Assembly: GCA_014802335.1 (NCBI GenBank)
Contig: JAAVCL010000005.1
Location: 39,130 to 103,129 of the forward strand
DNA from: Bacteroides sp.
GTDB lineage: Bacteria; Bacteroidota; Bacteroidia; Bacteroidales; Muribaculaceae
Direction: 5' to 3'
DNA: 64,000 nt
The notes below the pieces were generated by a model. It ran no database searches, was not told where the DNA came from, and worked only from the letters and a program-made list of their open reading frames with translations. Shown here piece after piece: positions 25,696 through 36,349 of the stretch (its first letter is position 1; each line of letters starts with the position of its first letter). Both the position numbers and the translations under genes were made by a program.

Positions 25696-27120
25696 ATGAG
25701 AGGTAAGAATATATCCAAAGAACTACAGCGAGCCAAATATGTCTTGATGGATTTCATCATGACATCGTTGGCTTTTCTTATATTCAATTGCTTCCGATAT
25801 TACATGCTTGAGATTGGGAGCAGTTATATCAATTTATCCTCTTTCATATTCAGTGATAAACTTCTGATTGAACAGGCAACAGTTCCGACCGGATTATTGG
25901 CATTATTCTGGTTGTCGGGCTATTATAATCATCCATTCCGCAAATCGCGACTTGTGGAGTTCACCACTACCCTCTCATCAACATTAACGGCCACATTGCT
26001 GATATTTTTTTCGTTGCTGATAAATGACACAACCGGGGTGAAGCTTAAAGATTATGAATTGCTGCTTGTGCTGTTCTTTCTTCTTGCACTATTCACCTAC
26101 ATTGGAAGAAGAATAATTACTCGCCGTACTCTTCGTCATCTCAGAAAGCGGTCGTGGATATATTCGACGTTAATCATCGGCAACTCCACGAAAAGCCGCA
26201 AAATATACAATAAATTGCAAAACAGCGGATCTGTATGGGCATATAATGTTGTAGGATTTGTGCGATTAGATGGTGAAAAGAACATCGAAGATGATTGCAG
26301 AGTCTGGGAATGGGATGAAATTGAAGACGTGATTGCCTCCCAAAATATTGATCAGATAGTTCTGGCACCTGAAAATATAAGAGACAGTGAATTAATGGGG
26401 ATACTAAAACGGTTATTTCCATTAAATTGTCCTGTAAAGATTGCGCCCGATACTCTTTCGTATATCACCGGCAGTATTCGGCTTGATGATATTCACGGCA
26501 TTCCGTTTATCGATTTGACCTCCCCCCGAATCAGTGAATTTCAAAAGAACGCCAAGCGCAGCATTGATGTATCCTTTTCGCTAATAGCCGGGATTCTTCT
26601 TTCACCGATATTAATAATAATTGCTTTAGCAGTGAAGTTTACATCACCGGGCCCTGTTATTTTTAAGCAAGAGCGGATAGGCCACGGGCGCCGGCCATTC
26701 AATATATATAAATTCAGGTCAATGCATCAGAATGCCGAGAAGAACGGCCCCCAACTGAGTCATGAGAACGACAACCGGACCACGGCGTTGGGTAAGATAA
26801 TGCGAAAATACAGAATCGACGAGCTTCCACAACTCTGGAACATCATAAAAGGAGATATGTCGCTTGTCGGACCACGTCCCGAGCGAGCCTATTTCATTGA
26901 TAAAATAGTGAAGCGAGCACCCTATTATGGCCTGATATTTCAGGTACGCCCCGGATTGACAAGTTGGGGAATGGTAAAACATGGGTATGCCTCGAATGTT
27001 GACGAGATGGTGGCCAGAGCCCGTTACGATCTGCTCTATCTTAACAATATGTCACTAATAACAGATTTTAAGATAATGATCCATACCGTAAATACGATTC
27101 TTAATGGTTCAGGAATGTAA
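25696..27120 (+). CDS. polyprenyl-phosphate sugar-1-phosphate transferase (WcaJ/PssY-type)
   Basis: Four or five N-terminal membrane helices (e.g. LMDFIMTSLAFLIFNCFRYY) and a central Rossmann-like domain (TLIIGNSTKSRKIYNKL) lead to the C-terminal bacterial sugar transferase domain. That domain has the helix KRSIDVSFSLIAGILLSPIL, the GPVIFKQERIGHGRRPFNIY motif, KFRSMH and MSLVGPRPERAYF. It attaches the first sugar phosphate to undecaprenyl phosphate at the inner membrane, starting an exopolysaccharide or O-unit. The polysaccharide cluster it may serve starts 26 kb downstream. Confidence 0.92.
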   Translation: MRGKNISKELQRAKYVLMDFIMTSLAFLIFNCFRYYMLEIGSSYINLSSFIFSDKLLIEQATVPTGLLALFWLSGYYNHPFRKSRLVEFTTTLSSTLTATLLIFFSLLINDTTGVKLKDYELLLVLFFLLALFTYIGRRIITRRTLRHLRKRSWIYSTLIIGNSTKSRKIYNKLQNSGSVWAYNVVGFVRLDGEKNIEDDCRVWEWDEIEDVIASQNIDQIVLAPENIRDSELMGILKRLFPLNCPVKIAPDTLSYITGSIRLDDIHGIPFIDLTSPRISEFQKNAKRSIDVSFSLIAGILLSPILIIIALAVKFTSPGPVIFKQERIGHGRRPFNIYKFRSMHQNAEKNGPQLSHENDNRTTALGKIMRKYRIDELPQLWNIIKGDMSLVGPRPERAYFIDKIVKRAPYYGLIFQVRPGLTSWGMVKHGYASNVDEMVARARYDLLYLNNMSLITDFKIMIHTVNTILNGSGM

Positions 27121-27134
27121 AAAACGCAAAACAG

Positions 27135-28934
27135 ATGGCATATAAAGAACGACATAATTGGGCCACTGATTTGTGGCTGAGATTTGTGATATGGCGTGAG
27201 CATCATATAAAGGAGAAGACCTTTCTGATAATGCTGTCGCTCGTAGTGGGGGTGCTGTGTGGAGTAGCAGCGCAACTATTAAAATTTCTGATTCACTGGA
27301 TAGCCGGAATTTTGACTTCTCATTTCAGTTCAACGACAGAAAATTACCTGAATCTCGTGTATCCGGTGGTGGGAATAATTTTGACAGTCCTGTTTGTCAA
27401 ATATGTAGTTAAGGATAATATCTCGCATGGAGTAACGAAAGTACTGTACGCTATATCAAGAAGAAAATCGCGGCTTAAGAAACGCAACATGTATGCGTCT
27501 CTTATTTCATCGTCAATAACAATCGGATTCGGAGGCTCAGTCGGAGCTGAGGGACCAATAGTGTACACCGGTGCAGCGATTGGTTCAAACATCGGTCAAG
27601 CCTTCCGGTTGTCACCCAAAGTATTGATGATACTTGTGGGTTGCGGGGCCGCGGCAGGTATTGCGGGCATTTTCCGGGCGCCCATTGCCGGAATGCTATT
27701 CACTCTTGAAGTACTGATGATCGATCTCACCGGGCTCACCGTGATGCCCCTGCTTGTGTCGTCAATCACAGGAGCAACCGTTGCCTACATCCTGGAGGGA
27801 TATAATGCAGAGTTTTTCTTTTCTCAAAGCGAACCCTTCATTACGAGCCGTATCCCGTGGACAATTCTACTTGGCGTTATATGTGGATTAATGTCGTATT
27901 ATTTCACCAAAGTGATGTTTTTGATGGAATCGACGTTCAAGAAGATAAAGCAACAATGGGCGCGGATAGTTCTGGGAGGTGCCATGATAGCAATACTTGT
28001 ATTTGTCTTTCCACCCTTATATGGCGAGGGCTACGGCACAATCAATCATCTACTTGACGGCGATGTGGGGTCGGTGGTAAACGGAACCTTCTTTTATGTG
28101 GACAGATACAATGTTTGGTTCCTGGTTCTTTTTATAGCAGCCGTAACCATGATGAAGGCCTTCGCAACTTCGGCAACCAATGGAGCCGGCGGAGTTGGAG
28201 GAACCTTTGCCCCGTCTCTGTTCGTAGGAGCACTAACCGGATTTCTATTTGCCTTCATAGTTAATAATCTTGATCTTGGTATCACCCTTTCACAGAAGAA
28301 TTTTACATTGATGGGCATGGCCGGAGTTATGTCGGGGGTAATGCACGCCCCGTTGATGGCCATCTTCTTGACAGCCGAAATGACCGGAGGGTATCAACTT
28401 TTCCTCCCGTTGCTCATTGTCTCCACTCTGGCCTACTTCACAATACAATATTTTACACCCTACAGTATTTATACAATGCGTCTTGCCAAGGCCGGGGATT
28501 TGCTGACACACCAGAAAGATAAGGCTGTGCTGACCATGTTGAAGATCGACAACGTGATAGAAAAGGATTTCTGCGAAGTGCATCCCGAGATGAGTCTTAA
28601 GGAAATGGTGGATGTCATATCCGTATCGAACCGCAACCTGTTCCCGGTTACGGACTCGGAGGGTTATCTTAAGGGTGTTGTTCTTCTCGATGATATCAGA
28701 AACATAATGTTCCGCACGGATTTATACAGGAAGATGCACGTATCGCGCTTCATGGCCGCAGTTCCCGACGTAATTGAGTTGGATATGAGGATGGATAAGG
28801 TTATGGAAATTTTCGATAAGACCCATGCGTGGAATCTACCGGTAGTAGACAAAGGGAAATATATAGGATTCGTTTCCAAATCCAAGATATTCAATTCTTA
28901 CAGAAAAGTATTGAGGCATTTCTGTGATGACTGA
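27135..28934 (+). CDS. CLC-type chloride channel/transporter with two CBS domains
   Basis: The 599-aa protein has the three CLC signatures: FGGSVGAEGPIV (the gating Glu is present), GIAGIFRAPIAG (G-x-F-x-x-P), and GGVGGTFAPSLFVG (G-G-x-F-x-P). Two C-terminal CBS domains (DFCEVHPEMSLKEMVDVISV; IELDMRMDKVMEIFDKTHAW) presumably bind adenine nucleotides. The position equivalent to the E. coli proton glutamate (E203) reads Val in APIAGMLFTLEVLM. Inner-membrane location. Confidence 0.92.
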   Translation: MAYKERHNWATDLWLRFVIWREHHIKEKTFLIMLSLVVGVLCGVAAQLLKFLIHWIAGILTSHFSSTTENYLNLVYPVVGIILTVLFVKYVVKDNISHGVTKVLYAISRRKSRLKKRNMYASLISSSITIGFGGSVGAEGPIVYTGAAIGSNIGQAFRLSPKVLMILVGCGAAAGIAGIFRAPIAGMLFTLEVLMIDLTGLTVMPLLVSSITGATVAYILEGYNAEFFFSQSEPFITSRIPWTILLGVICGLMSYYFTKVMFLMESTFKKIKQQWARIVLGGAMIAILVFVFPPLYGEGYGTINHLLDGDVGSVVNGTFFYVDRYNVWFLVLFIAAVTMMKAFATSATNGAGGVGGTFAPSLFVGALTGFLFAFIVNNLDLGITLSQKNFTLMGMAGVMSGVMHAPLMAIFLTAEMTGGYQLFLPLLIVSTLAYFTIQYFTPYSIYTMRLAKAGDLLTHQKDKAVLTMLKIDNVIEKDFCEVHPEMSLKEMVDVISVSNRNLFPVTDSEGYLKGVVLLDDIRNIMFRTDLYRKMHVSRFMAAVPDVIELDMRMDKVMEIFDKTHAWNLPVVDKGKYIGFVSKSKIFNSYRKVLRHFCDD

Positions 28935-29015
28935 TTACGGGTAAGAAATTTTTGGAATCACTCAGAGTCAAACATAATAAAGTTTTTTAAACGACTTCAT
29001 TGCAAGAAATTAAAA

Positions 29016-29984
29016 ATGGAAGAAAGAGATAACATAAAGAAAAATATAAAAATCGTATTCTTTGGAACACCCGAATTTGCAGTAGAAAGTCTTGGCAGGT
29101 TGGTTGACAAAGGATTCGATATAGCCGCAGTTGTGACAATGCCGGATAAAATTGCCGGACGCGGACATAAACTGATACAGAGTGACGTTAAGAAATATGC
29201 ATTAGAAAAAGGGTTGCGAATCCTTCAGCCCACTAACCTTAAAAGCGAAGAATTTCTTGAAACTCTTCGTGAGATAAATGCAGACTTGTTCATAGTCATA
29301 GCATTCCGGATGTTGCCGGAATCGGTATGGAGCATGCCGCGTCTCGGCACATTTAATCTTCATGGGAGTCTTTTGCCCAAATACAGAGGTGCTGCTCCGA
29401 TTAACCGCGCCATAATGAATGGAGAGAAAGAAACCGGTATCACCACATTCTTTCTGAAACATGAGATTGACACCGGAGACATGATTGAGCAACGCAAAAC
29501 TCCAATCAGTGACGATGATAATGTAGGCACAGTTTATGACAGGTTGATGAAAATGGGAGCCGAGATGGTTGAGTCTACAGTAAATTCCATTATTGCCGGG
29601 AACTTAAAGACATATCCTCAACCTGAAGGAGAATTTATCGCCGCTCCCAAGATTTTTAGAGAAGACTGTGCAATCGATTGGAATAAAGATGCAGAGCAAA
29701 TCCACAATCAGGTTCGCGGGTTATCGCCCTACCCTGCTGCGTTCACCACAATAGTAGAAAAAAGCGGACGCCGTCTGGATGCAAAAATATATAAAACAGC
29801 ATTGAGCACAAAACCGGCTAACGGCCCGGAACCGGGAACATGCATAGAAGAGGGCCGACGATTATTGGTTGCTACCGGAAATGGAATGATTGAAATCTTA
29901 GAACTTCAACCTGCAGGTAAAAAACGCATGGAGACGGCGGCGTTCCTTCTTGGTTACCATCCTGAAAAAATGCTGAACCAATGA
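29016..29984 (+). CDS. fmt: methionyl-tRNA formyltransferase
   Basis: VFFGTPEFAVESL opens the Rossmann domain, and HGSLLPKYRGAAPINRAI is the SLLP formyl-tetrahydrofolate motif with the catalytic Asn/His/Asp arrangement. The C-terminal OB-like domain (QVRGLSPYPAAFT) is complete. It formylates initiator Met-tRNA. The stop overlaps the menD start by 4 bases (ATGA). Confidence 0.96.
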   Translation: MEERDNIKKNIKIVFFGTPEFAVESLGRLVDKGFDIAAVVTMPDKIAGRGHKLIQSDVKKYALEKGLRILQPTNLKSEEFLETLREINADLFIVIAFRMLPESVWSMPRLGTFNLHGSLLPKYRGAAPINRAIMNGEKETGITTFFLKHEIDTGDMIEQRKTPISDDDNVGTVYDRLMKMGAEMVESTVNSIIAGNLKTYPQPEGEFIAAPKIFREDCAIDWNKDAEQIHNQVRGLSPYPAAFTTIVEKSGRRLDAKIYKTALSTKPANGPEPGTCIEEGRRLLVATGNGMIEILELQPAGKKRMETAAFLLGYHPEKMLNQ

Positions 29985-31723
29985 AAGACACAGCAAATGC
30001 CAATTGCAGGGAACTACTTGACGTGTTAATTGCCCATGGAATAAGGGATATAGTAGCCTCTCCCGGCAGTCGCAACACACCCTTGCTGATAGGGGCTTCA
30101 GTCAGGGATGAGTTAAAGACCCATTTAGTGAATGATGAACGCACAGCCGGATTCATCGCACTTGGAATGGCAATTAGTCGTCAGAGGCCCGTGGCGCTGA
30201 TCTGCACTTCGGGAACCGCATTATATAACTATGCCCCGGCCATAGCGGAAGCTTATTATCAAAGAATACCGTTGATAGTTATCTCTGCCGACCGACCCTC
30301 CCAATGGATTGACCAGGATGATTCGCAAACCCTTCACCAGTATGAGGCGCTTGACAAAATAATGAAGCGCAGCTATGATATATCGGCCGAAACCGGTATG
30401 AGCGTAAAGTGCCGAAATAAGGAATATGCTACAGAACGGGAATGGTATGTCAACAGAATAGCCAATGAAGCAGTTCTTATATCCATGCAAAATCCACCCG
30501 GTCCCGTTCACATCAACATGCAGTTTGCAGAGCCATTGAACGGTCTTGTCGAGTATGAGAAGCGAAGCGGAAGAATTATTCGAGTTATAAAGAATAACAA
30601 CGGTCTCCCCCCGCATCAGTTGAAGGAAATCAGCGAATATCTCCTGTCGAAACGCATAATGGTTGTTGCCGGCTATATGCCACCCGATGACAAATTGAAC
30701 AGTGCATTGGCCGAATTCACAAAACTCAAAAATGTAACCCTTCTGTGCGAAACAATATCCAATATCCATTTAGACGGGAATCCATATATGATTGATTCTC
30801 TGCTGGTGGATATGAATGAAGATGAAAGAGCATCCATGGCTCCTGATATTATTATCAGTATCGGTGGTGCATTGGTTTCCAGGATGTTAAAGGAGTATCT
30901 TCGATCTGCCGACCGAGCTGAGCATTGGACATTGAGCGACACACCCTTATCGGTTGACTGTTTCCAGCGTCTCAGCACACATTTGGATGTAGCTCCCGCA
31001 CGCTTTTTCAAAGGTATATCAGGCATGTGCCGTCATCTTCTTAGAAAAGGATATGATAAACCCATTCCCGATTATAGAGAGCAATGGGCATTGGCAAGAA
31101 AAAAGAGCAAGGCGAAACAAAGAAAACAGCTGAAAAATTCAGGATGGTCTGAGTACACGGCATTAGCAGAAATTTTCAAGACCATCCCATTGTCATATAA
31201 TCTCTTCCTATCTAATGGGACATGTGTGCGCTACGCCCAACTGCTGATGGACCGCCTTCCACACGCCTGTTATTCCAATCGCGGAGTTTCGGGGATTGAC
31301 GGCACGAATGCGACGGCAGCCGGCATTTCCAATTCATATAACGGAACGACACTTCTTTTGACCGGAGACGTATCGTTCGGTTATTGCACGGAAATTTTGA
31401 ACCGAAAGATAACAGAAGGAGATCTGAGAATAGTTGTAATAAACAATTCGGGAGGAGGAATTTTCAGATTTATAAAGACCACACGCGAGCTTGAACAAAG
31501 AGAAGAGTATTTTTGCAGTGCCCCTCACCTTCCGATTGAAGGGATAGCCCATGCTTACGAACGTCCCTATATGAAAGTTCGAAATGCCGGGGAATTAAGA
31601 AGCGGCATTGAATTTTTGTATAGTACGCCCCACTCGATAATCGAAATTGAAGTTGAGCCAACGCAAAGTGCAGAAACATTGATTGAAATATTAACCCCAA
31701 GAAATAATAATAGAAATGTATAA
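29981..31723 (+). CDS. menD: SEPHCHC synthase MenD
   Basis: A thiamine diphosphate enzyme of 580 aa: [17 protein letters not shown] at the start, [20 protein letters not shown] and the C-terminal ThDP-binding stretch [16 protein letters not shown]. It condenses 2-oxoglutarate with isochorismate in menaquinone synthesis. It overlaps fmt upstream and menB downstream (8 bases), so translation is coupled. No menF isochorismate synthase lies in the window. Confidence 0.95.
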   Translation: MKDTANANCRELLDVLIAHGIRDIVASPGSRNTPLLIGASVRDELKTHLVNDERTAGFIALGMAISRQRPVALICTSGTALYNYAPAIAEAYYQRIPLIVISADRPSQWIDQDDSQTLHQYEALDKIMKRSYDISAETGMSVKCRNKEYATEREWYVNRIANEAVLISMQNPPGPVHINMQFAEPLNGLVEYEKRSGRIIRVIKNNNGLPPHQLKEISEYLLSKRIMVVAGYMPPDDKLNSALAEFTKLKNVTLLCETISNIHLDGNPYMIDSLLVDMNEDERASMAPDIIISIGGALVSRMLKEYLRSADRAEHWTLSDTPLSVDCFQRLSTHLDVAPARFFKGISGMCRHLLRKGYDKPIPDYREQWALARKKSKAKQRKQLKNSGWSEYTALAEIFKTIPLSYNLFLSNGTCVRYAQLLMDRLPHACYSNRGVSGIDGTNATAAGISNSYNGTTLLLTGDVSFGYCTEILNRKITEGDLRIVVINNSGGGIFRFIKTTRELEQREEYFCSAPHLPIEGIAHAYERPYMKVRNAGELRSGIEFLYSTPHSIIEIEVEPTQSAETLIEILTPRNNNRNV

Positions 31724-32531
31724 CTGGGAAACAATAAAAGAATATGAAGATATTCTCTTTGAGAAATTCGAAGGAATAGCAAAAATAACGATAAACAGGC
31801 CCAAAGTATATAATGCCTTTCGCCCTAAGACCAATATGGAAATGCTTGATGCATTCCATATCTGCCGCGAACGTCAGGATATCCGAGTTATAATCCTTAC
31901 TGGAGCAGGAGACAAAGCGTTCTGCAGTGGAGGCGATCAAAACGTAAAGGGAGAAGGAGGATACATCGGAGAAGATGGCGTTCCGCGCCTGAATGTATTG
32001 GATCTCCACCAGATGATTAGATCAATTCCGAAACCGGTGATAGCGATGGTTAACGGCTACTCTATCGGAGGTGGAAATGTGCTTCAGGTTATATGTGATT
32101 TATCGATAGCCTCAGAAAACGCCCGATTTGGACAGACCGGCCCCAAGGTGGGAAGCTTTGACGGAGGGTTCGGCGCCAGTTACCTTGCCCGGTGCGTCGG
32201 CCAAAAAAAAGCACGCGAAATATGGTTCCTTTGCAAACAATACACCGCAGCCGAAGCTCTTGAAATGGGAATGGTAAACGAAGTGGTGCCATTTGATAAA
32301 CTTGAGGAAACCACAGTTGAATGGTGTCGGACCATCATGAAACGCTCGCCGTTGGCAATAAGAATGATAAAGCGTGCCTTGAACGCGGAACTTGACGGAC
32401 AACATGGACTCATGCAATTTGCAGGCGATGCAACATTGCTCTATTACATGCTTGATGAAGCTCAGGAAGGCAAAAATGCTTTTCTTGAAAAACGCGATCC
32501 CGACTTTGATAAATTTCCCCAATTTCCTTGA
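31716..32531 (+). CDS. menB: 1,4-dihydroxy-2-naphthoyl-CoA synthase
   Basis: A crotonase-fold protein of 271 aa with the MenB-specific motifs [32 protein letters not shown] and [20 protein letters not shown]. It closes the second ring in menaquinone synthesis, using O-succinylbenzoyl-CoA. Confidence 0.96.
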   Translation: MYNWETIKEYEDILFEKFEGIAKITINRPKVYNAFRPKTNMEMLDAFHICRERQDIRVIILTGAGDKAFCSGGDQNVKGEGGYIGEDGVPRLNVLDLHQMIRSIPKPVIAMVNGYSIGGGNVLQVICDLSIASENARFGQTGPKVGSFDGGFGASYLARCVGQKKAREIWFLCKQYTAAEALEMGMVNEVVPFDKLEETTVEWCRTIMKRSPLAIRMIKRALNAELDGQHGLMQFAGDATLLYYMLDEAQEGKNAFLEKRDPDFDKFPQFP

Positions 32532-32536
32532 CAACT

Positions 32537-33595
32537 ATGCGACTTCAGTTTGCTCCCTACGTATTGCATTTCAAGCAGCCGGCCGGGACATCGAGAGGAA
32601 TTCTAAACGAAAAAATCACATGTTTTCTGAGGGTCTATGATGAAAATGACCCCACACAATTCGGAATCGGAGAAGCCGGGATTTTCCCCGGCCTTTCGCC
32701 CGAAGCAGACGACCGTTTCTTTTATAAACTGATGGAATTACAGGCGAATGTCAGACTCGGACTGCAAACCGACCTTGAAAGATTCCCGTCATTGCAGTGT
32801 GGTTTTGAGCAAGCCATCAGAGATTTTGCATCAGGATGCCGAGGCATATATTACGAATCCCCCTTTATAGAAGGGATGAGTGATATTGAAATCAACGGAC
32901 TTGTTTGGATGGGTGATTTCGATAAGATGATAGAACGTATCGAATCGAAGTTATCAGAAGGGTTCCGATGCATAAAATTGAAAATCGGTGCGATCGACTG
33001 GCGCAAGGAAATCGAAATGATAGAATTCATCCGAGCTCAATACCCGCGTGAAAAAGTGGAAATACGCGTTGATGCCAATGGAGGGTTCACAATGGATAAT
33101 GCCATCCCCCGTTTGCACAGGCTGCATGAGCTTGGCGTTCATTCGATAGAACAACCTATCAAACAGGGCAATCCCGACTTAATGCGTTTTTTGTGTGAGA
33201 TCTCGCCTTTGCCTATTGCCCTTGACGAAGAATTGATAGGCAAGTTCACCACGGAAAATAAAATAGAAATGCTTGATTATATCAAGCCTTCATATATCGT
33301 TTTAAAACCAACGCTGATTGGTGGCTTCAGCGGGTCGGAAGAATGGATAAGACTTGCTGAAGAACGCGGCATCGGGTGGTGGGTAACATCCTCTCTTGAA
33401 TCAAATATCGGTTTGAATGCCCTTGCTCAATGGGTTGCGACATTAAACACGACAATACCTCAAGGATTGGGTACAGGCGCACTTTATACAAATAATTTCA
33501 AATCACCGCTTGAACTTCATGGCGATCGACTCAGTTACAATCCGTCGTTGCATTTAGACAGAAAACAAATATCAGAGCTTGATTGGAGAGAATGA
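32537..33595 (+). CDS. menC: o-succinylbenzoate synthase
   Basis: An enolase-superfamily protein. The catalytic and metal residues are visible: KLKIGAID (Lys), IRVDANGG (Asp), HSIEQPIKQ (Glu), LDEELIG (Asp/Glu) and VLKPTLIGGF (Lys). It dehydrates SHCHC to O-succinylbenzoate. The ATG at 32537 (MRLQFAPYVLHF) is chosen over the in-frame TTG at 32528. Confidence 0.93.
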   Translation: MRLQFAPYVLHFKQPAGTSRGILNEKITCFLRVYDENDPTQFGIGEAGIFPGLSPEADDRFFYKLMELQANVRLGLQTDLERFPSLQCGFEQAIRDFASGCRGIYYESPFIEGMSDIEINGLVWMGDFDKMIERIESKLSEGFRCIKLKIGAIDWRKEIEMIEFIRAQYPREKVEIRVDANGGFTMDNAIPRLHRLHELGVHSIEQPIKQGNPDLMRFLCEISPLPIALDEELIGKFTTENKIEMLDYIKPSYIVLKPTLIGGFSGSEEWIRLAEERGIGWWVTSSLESNIGLNALAQWVATLNTTIPQGLGTGALYTNNFKSPLELHGDRLSYNPSLHLDRKQISELDWRE

Positions 33596-33646
33596 TAATC
33601 ACCGCCGGAAGAATGGAATGATTATCAATATGAAGTTTTACAAAAC

Positions 33647-34597
33647 ATGACTTACCCTGAATTTATAGAAGAATGGCTTGGCGAATCGGAAGATATTGAA
33701 TGTAATACTTCCGGTTCGACAGGCATTGCCAAACGCATTAGACTCCCCAAAGAAGAAGTTAAAAAAAGTGCGATTCGAACTTTAAAATATTTCGGGTTCA
33801 AAGAAGGGAGCCTGTTCTATTCCTGCATCTCACCTTCCTACATCGGAGGAAAAATGATGGCGGTGCGTGCTTGCATCAATAATGGAGAACTAAAATATGA
33901 GAATCCAAGTAACCGCCCTCAACTGAATAATAACGGGAGAAGAATTGATCTTTTAGCAGTCGTACCTTCTCAAATGCAATATTTGCTTGATAATTTAGCA
34001 ACGCTGCCACCAATATCGCATATCCTCGTGGGAGGGGCGCCGATTCCCCCGGCGTTGAGAAAACGGATTGCCGACTCCGGATTAAGTGCATGGGAAACAT
34101 ACGGGATGACAGAAACAGCATCCCATATCGCACTAAGAAAAATAGACTCAGACCTCCACCCCTTCTATCCTTTGCCCGGAATAAAAATCAGCAAAAACAA
34201 AGAAGAGTGTCTTGAAATAACAATTGAAGGTTGGCAGACTCTTCAGACCAATGATCTGGTGGAAATTTTGCCCGACTGGGGATTCTTGATAAAAGGCCGG
34301 AAGGATGCAGTAATAATCAGCGGAGGGAAAAAGGTTAATCCCAGCGAGATTGAGCAGATGCTTGAAAATGAATTCGGATTTGAAGTTTTGGTTACATCCG
34401 AACCGGACGAGAAATGGGGAGAGCGGATAGTGTATATTATCGAAGGATGCAGCGAAGAATATAGTTTGGAAAAAATAAATACATTTTGCAGAACACATCT
34501 GCCGCCGGAAGCCCGGCCGAAAGAAATATATTGCCGAGCTCTTCCACGAACGGCAAATGGGAAGAAAGAACGAAAGACACATGCAGGTGGAAAATAA
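33647..34597 (+). CDS. menE: O-succinylbenzoate-CoA ligase, short form
   Basis: An AMP-forming acyl-CoA synthetase with CNTSGSTGIAKRI (P-loop), ETYGMTETASH, GRKDAVIISGGKKVNPSEIE and LPRTANGKKERK (catalytic Lys near the end). At 316 aa it lacks much of the N-terminal subdomain of full-size family members, as seen in other Bacteroidota MenE proteins. Last gene of the fmt-men operon; a 51-nt gap separates it from menC. Confidence 0.9.
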   Translation: MTYPEFIEEWLGESEDIECNTSGSTGIAKRIRLPKEEVKKSAIRTLKYFGFKEGSLFYSCISPSYIGGKMMAVRACINNGELKYENPSNRPQLNNNGRRIDLLAVVPSQMQYLLDNLATLPPISHILVGGAPIPPALRKRIADSGLSAWETYGMTETASHIALRKIDSDLHPFYPLPGIKISKNKEECLEITIEGWQTLQTNDLVEILPDWGFLIKGRKDAVIISGGKKVNPSEIEQMLENEFGFEVLVTSEPDEKWGERIVYIIEGCSEEYSLEKINTFCRTHLPPEARPKEIYCRALPRTANGKKERKTHAGGK

Positions 34598-34935
34598 TGC
34601 ACATTATATACATATAAAGTCGCATATATAGGTTCATTAAGAAAAAAATTAAAAATTATTATCGCTATATGGATTTTATGTTGTATATTTGTGTTATAAA
34701 ACATTGTAATTGTCTAAGATTTTTATGAGAGCGCAATAAATGTTTAAAAATTATTTCTTCCGACTTATACTTTTACATCCCAAAAAGAGGAATAAATAAT
34801 TTAAGCATAACGGTTTATCATATTTTAAAAGATAAATTGCAAGAAAATACGGCAACCGTTCCTCATAGAAAAATATGACTACTGTATTCTGATTTCTAAT
34901 TTTTCTCTCTCCTACTACTCGCTCAAAGGAAAAAT
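34598..34935. other. AT-rich intergenic region (338 bp)
   Basis: It separates menE from the Crp/Fnr gene. A -7-type box TATATTTG lies at 34684-34691 without a clear TTTG partner; if used, the leader would be about 240 nt. No terminator hairpin with a U-run, RNA gene or repeat is recognised. Confidence 0.4.
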
Positions 34936-35637
34936 ATGATAAAGAAGAGTACCCTGGAAAGAATAATCGGTGATGATCTTGCCGAATTGTGGAATGCCCT
35001 TACGCAAGACGAGAAAAGGATAATCGCTGAAAATTTCCGATATGAACGGTATAAGAAAAATCAGATAATATATGCAGAATCCGAACAGCCTGAAAATCTA
35101 TACTGTCTGCTTGAAGGGAAAGTAAAACTTTATAAAAGCGGCATAGGAGATCGCGTTCAGATACTGCGCCTTTATCGCCCCGTTCAATATTTCGGATACA
35201 GGGCATATTTTGCGCGCGAGCCCTACGTGTCGTCGTCGGCGGCATTCGAGCCCTCAGTGCTTGGAATTGTACCGATGCGAATAGTAGAAGACATAATCAG
35301 AAAGAACAATGATCTCGCCCTCTTCTTTATCCACGAGCTGTCCAGAAATCTTGGAGGTGCAGATACCAAAATAATCAATCTCACCCAGAAACATATTCGC
35401 GGACGCCTTGCAGAGTCATTACTTCTCCTGGCAGAAAATTATGGTTATGAAAGTGACGGCGCCACATTGAAAATATACATGAGTCGAGAAGACCTTGCTA
35501 ATCTCTCGAACATGACTACCTCGAATGCCATCCGCACCCTTACCACGTTTGTCACCGAGAAATTAATTCTTGTTGACGGAAGGCGAATCCGTATACTGAA
35601 CGAACCACAACTTCATAAAATCTCGAAATTCGGATAA
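34936..35637 (+). CDS. Crp/Fnr family transcriptional regulator, 233 aa
   Basis: The N-terminal cyclic-nucleotide-binding-like beta-roll (about 25-125) includes QPENLYCLLEGKVKLYKSG. A long helix follows, then a Crp-type winged HTH (SREDLANLSNMTTSNAIRTL, about 180-200). There is no N-terminal Cys cluster, so it is not an oxygen-sensing Fe-S Fnr. The ligand is unknown. It is followed 19 bases later by a Fur-family gene, probably in the same transcript. Confidence 0.9.
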   Translation: MIKKSTLERIIGDDLAELWNALTQDEKRIIAENFRYERYKKNQIIYAESEQPENLYCLLEGKVKLYKSGIGDRVQILRLYRPVQYFGYRAYFAREPYVSSSAAFEPSVLGIVPMRIVEDIIRKNNDLALFFIHELSRNLGGADTKIINLTQKHIRGRLAESLLLLAENYGYESDGATLKIYMSREDLANLSNMTTSNAIRTLTTFVTEKLILVDGRRIRILNEPQLHKISKFG

Positions 35638-35656
35638 ATAAGACTTACACTATAAA

Positions 35657-36100
35657 ATGATTCAGAGCAGAAAGACCGAGACTCAATCAAATATTGAATC
35701 AATACTTGAGCGTCACGACGTTCGGGTTACTCCGGTCCGACAGCTTGTGTTACGATTCATTTCCAACAGTTCTTGTCCGGTATCTGCACAAGAAATCGAA
35801 GATGCCCTTGAAACAGTGGACCGTTCATCCATAACAAGGACACTGAGTTTATTTACCGAAACACATATCATACATCAGATCTCTGACGGTTCAGGGTCTA
35901 AACGCTACGAGTTGTGTCTTGATACCGAGTCGGAAAGACATAAAGATGAGCATGCTCATTTTCATTGCAGGAAATGCGGCAAGACTTATTGTTTACCTGA
36001 CGCTCCTGTATTTTTCCCGGCGATTCCGGTTGGATATAAGGCAGAATCAATTTCTGTTATATTAACCGGCCTCTGTTCATCATGCAATGAATATGATTAA
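35657..36100 (+). CDS. Fur family metalloregulator, 147 aa
   Basis: An N-terminal winged helix (VRVTPVRQLVLRFISNSSCP, then SSITRTLSLFTETHI) and a C-terminal dimer domain with HAHFHCRKCGKTYCL and LCSSC, giving the two CxxC structural zinc pairs. The sequence HKDEHAHFH supplies regulatory metal ligands. It could be Fur, PerR or Zur; the sequence alone does not decide. Confidence 0.9.
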   Translation: MIQSRKTETQSNIESILERHDVRVTPVRQLVLRFISNSSCPVSAQEIEDALETVDRSSITRTLSLFTETHIIHQISDGSGSKRYELCLDTESERHKDEHAHFHCRKCGKTYCLPDAPVFFPAIPVGYKAESISVILTGLCSSCNEYD

Positions 36101-36102
36101 AA

Positions 36103-36298
36103 TAAGTAGCTACGAATAATTAATCGATATATGTTAAACAAAGTAGTTATGAATATCTTGAACGCTAAAACTCGTTCTTTTTGGCATCTTTTGCTTTGTT
36201 ATTCAGTCGCATACGATTGTATGCTCCTTCATTCCGCAGCAAAATATGCTCAAAAATAACTTCGTTTTATCTGTTCATTAATTATTCGTAGCTACTTA
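36103..36298. repeat. structured 196-bp element, copy 1, with 22-bp terminal inverted repeats
   Basis: The arms 36103-36124 and 36277-36298 are perfect reverse complements (TAAGTAGCTACGAATAATTA + AT). Inside are a small hairpin GAACG/CGTTC (36160-36177) and a hairpin GCATAC-gatt-GTATGC (36209-36224). The interior aligns along its length with the second copy at 43727-43923. It lies between the Fur-family gene and the nitroreductase gene. It could be a MITE-like repeat, a structured RNA or an invertible segment. Confidence 0.8.
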
Positions 36299-36349
36299 CG
36301 GACTTAGAGCCATTAAGATTTTTTAACAACACAGCATAGGAAAAACTCA

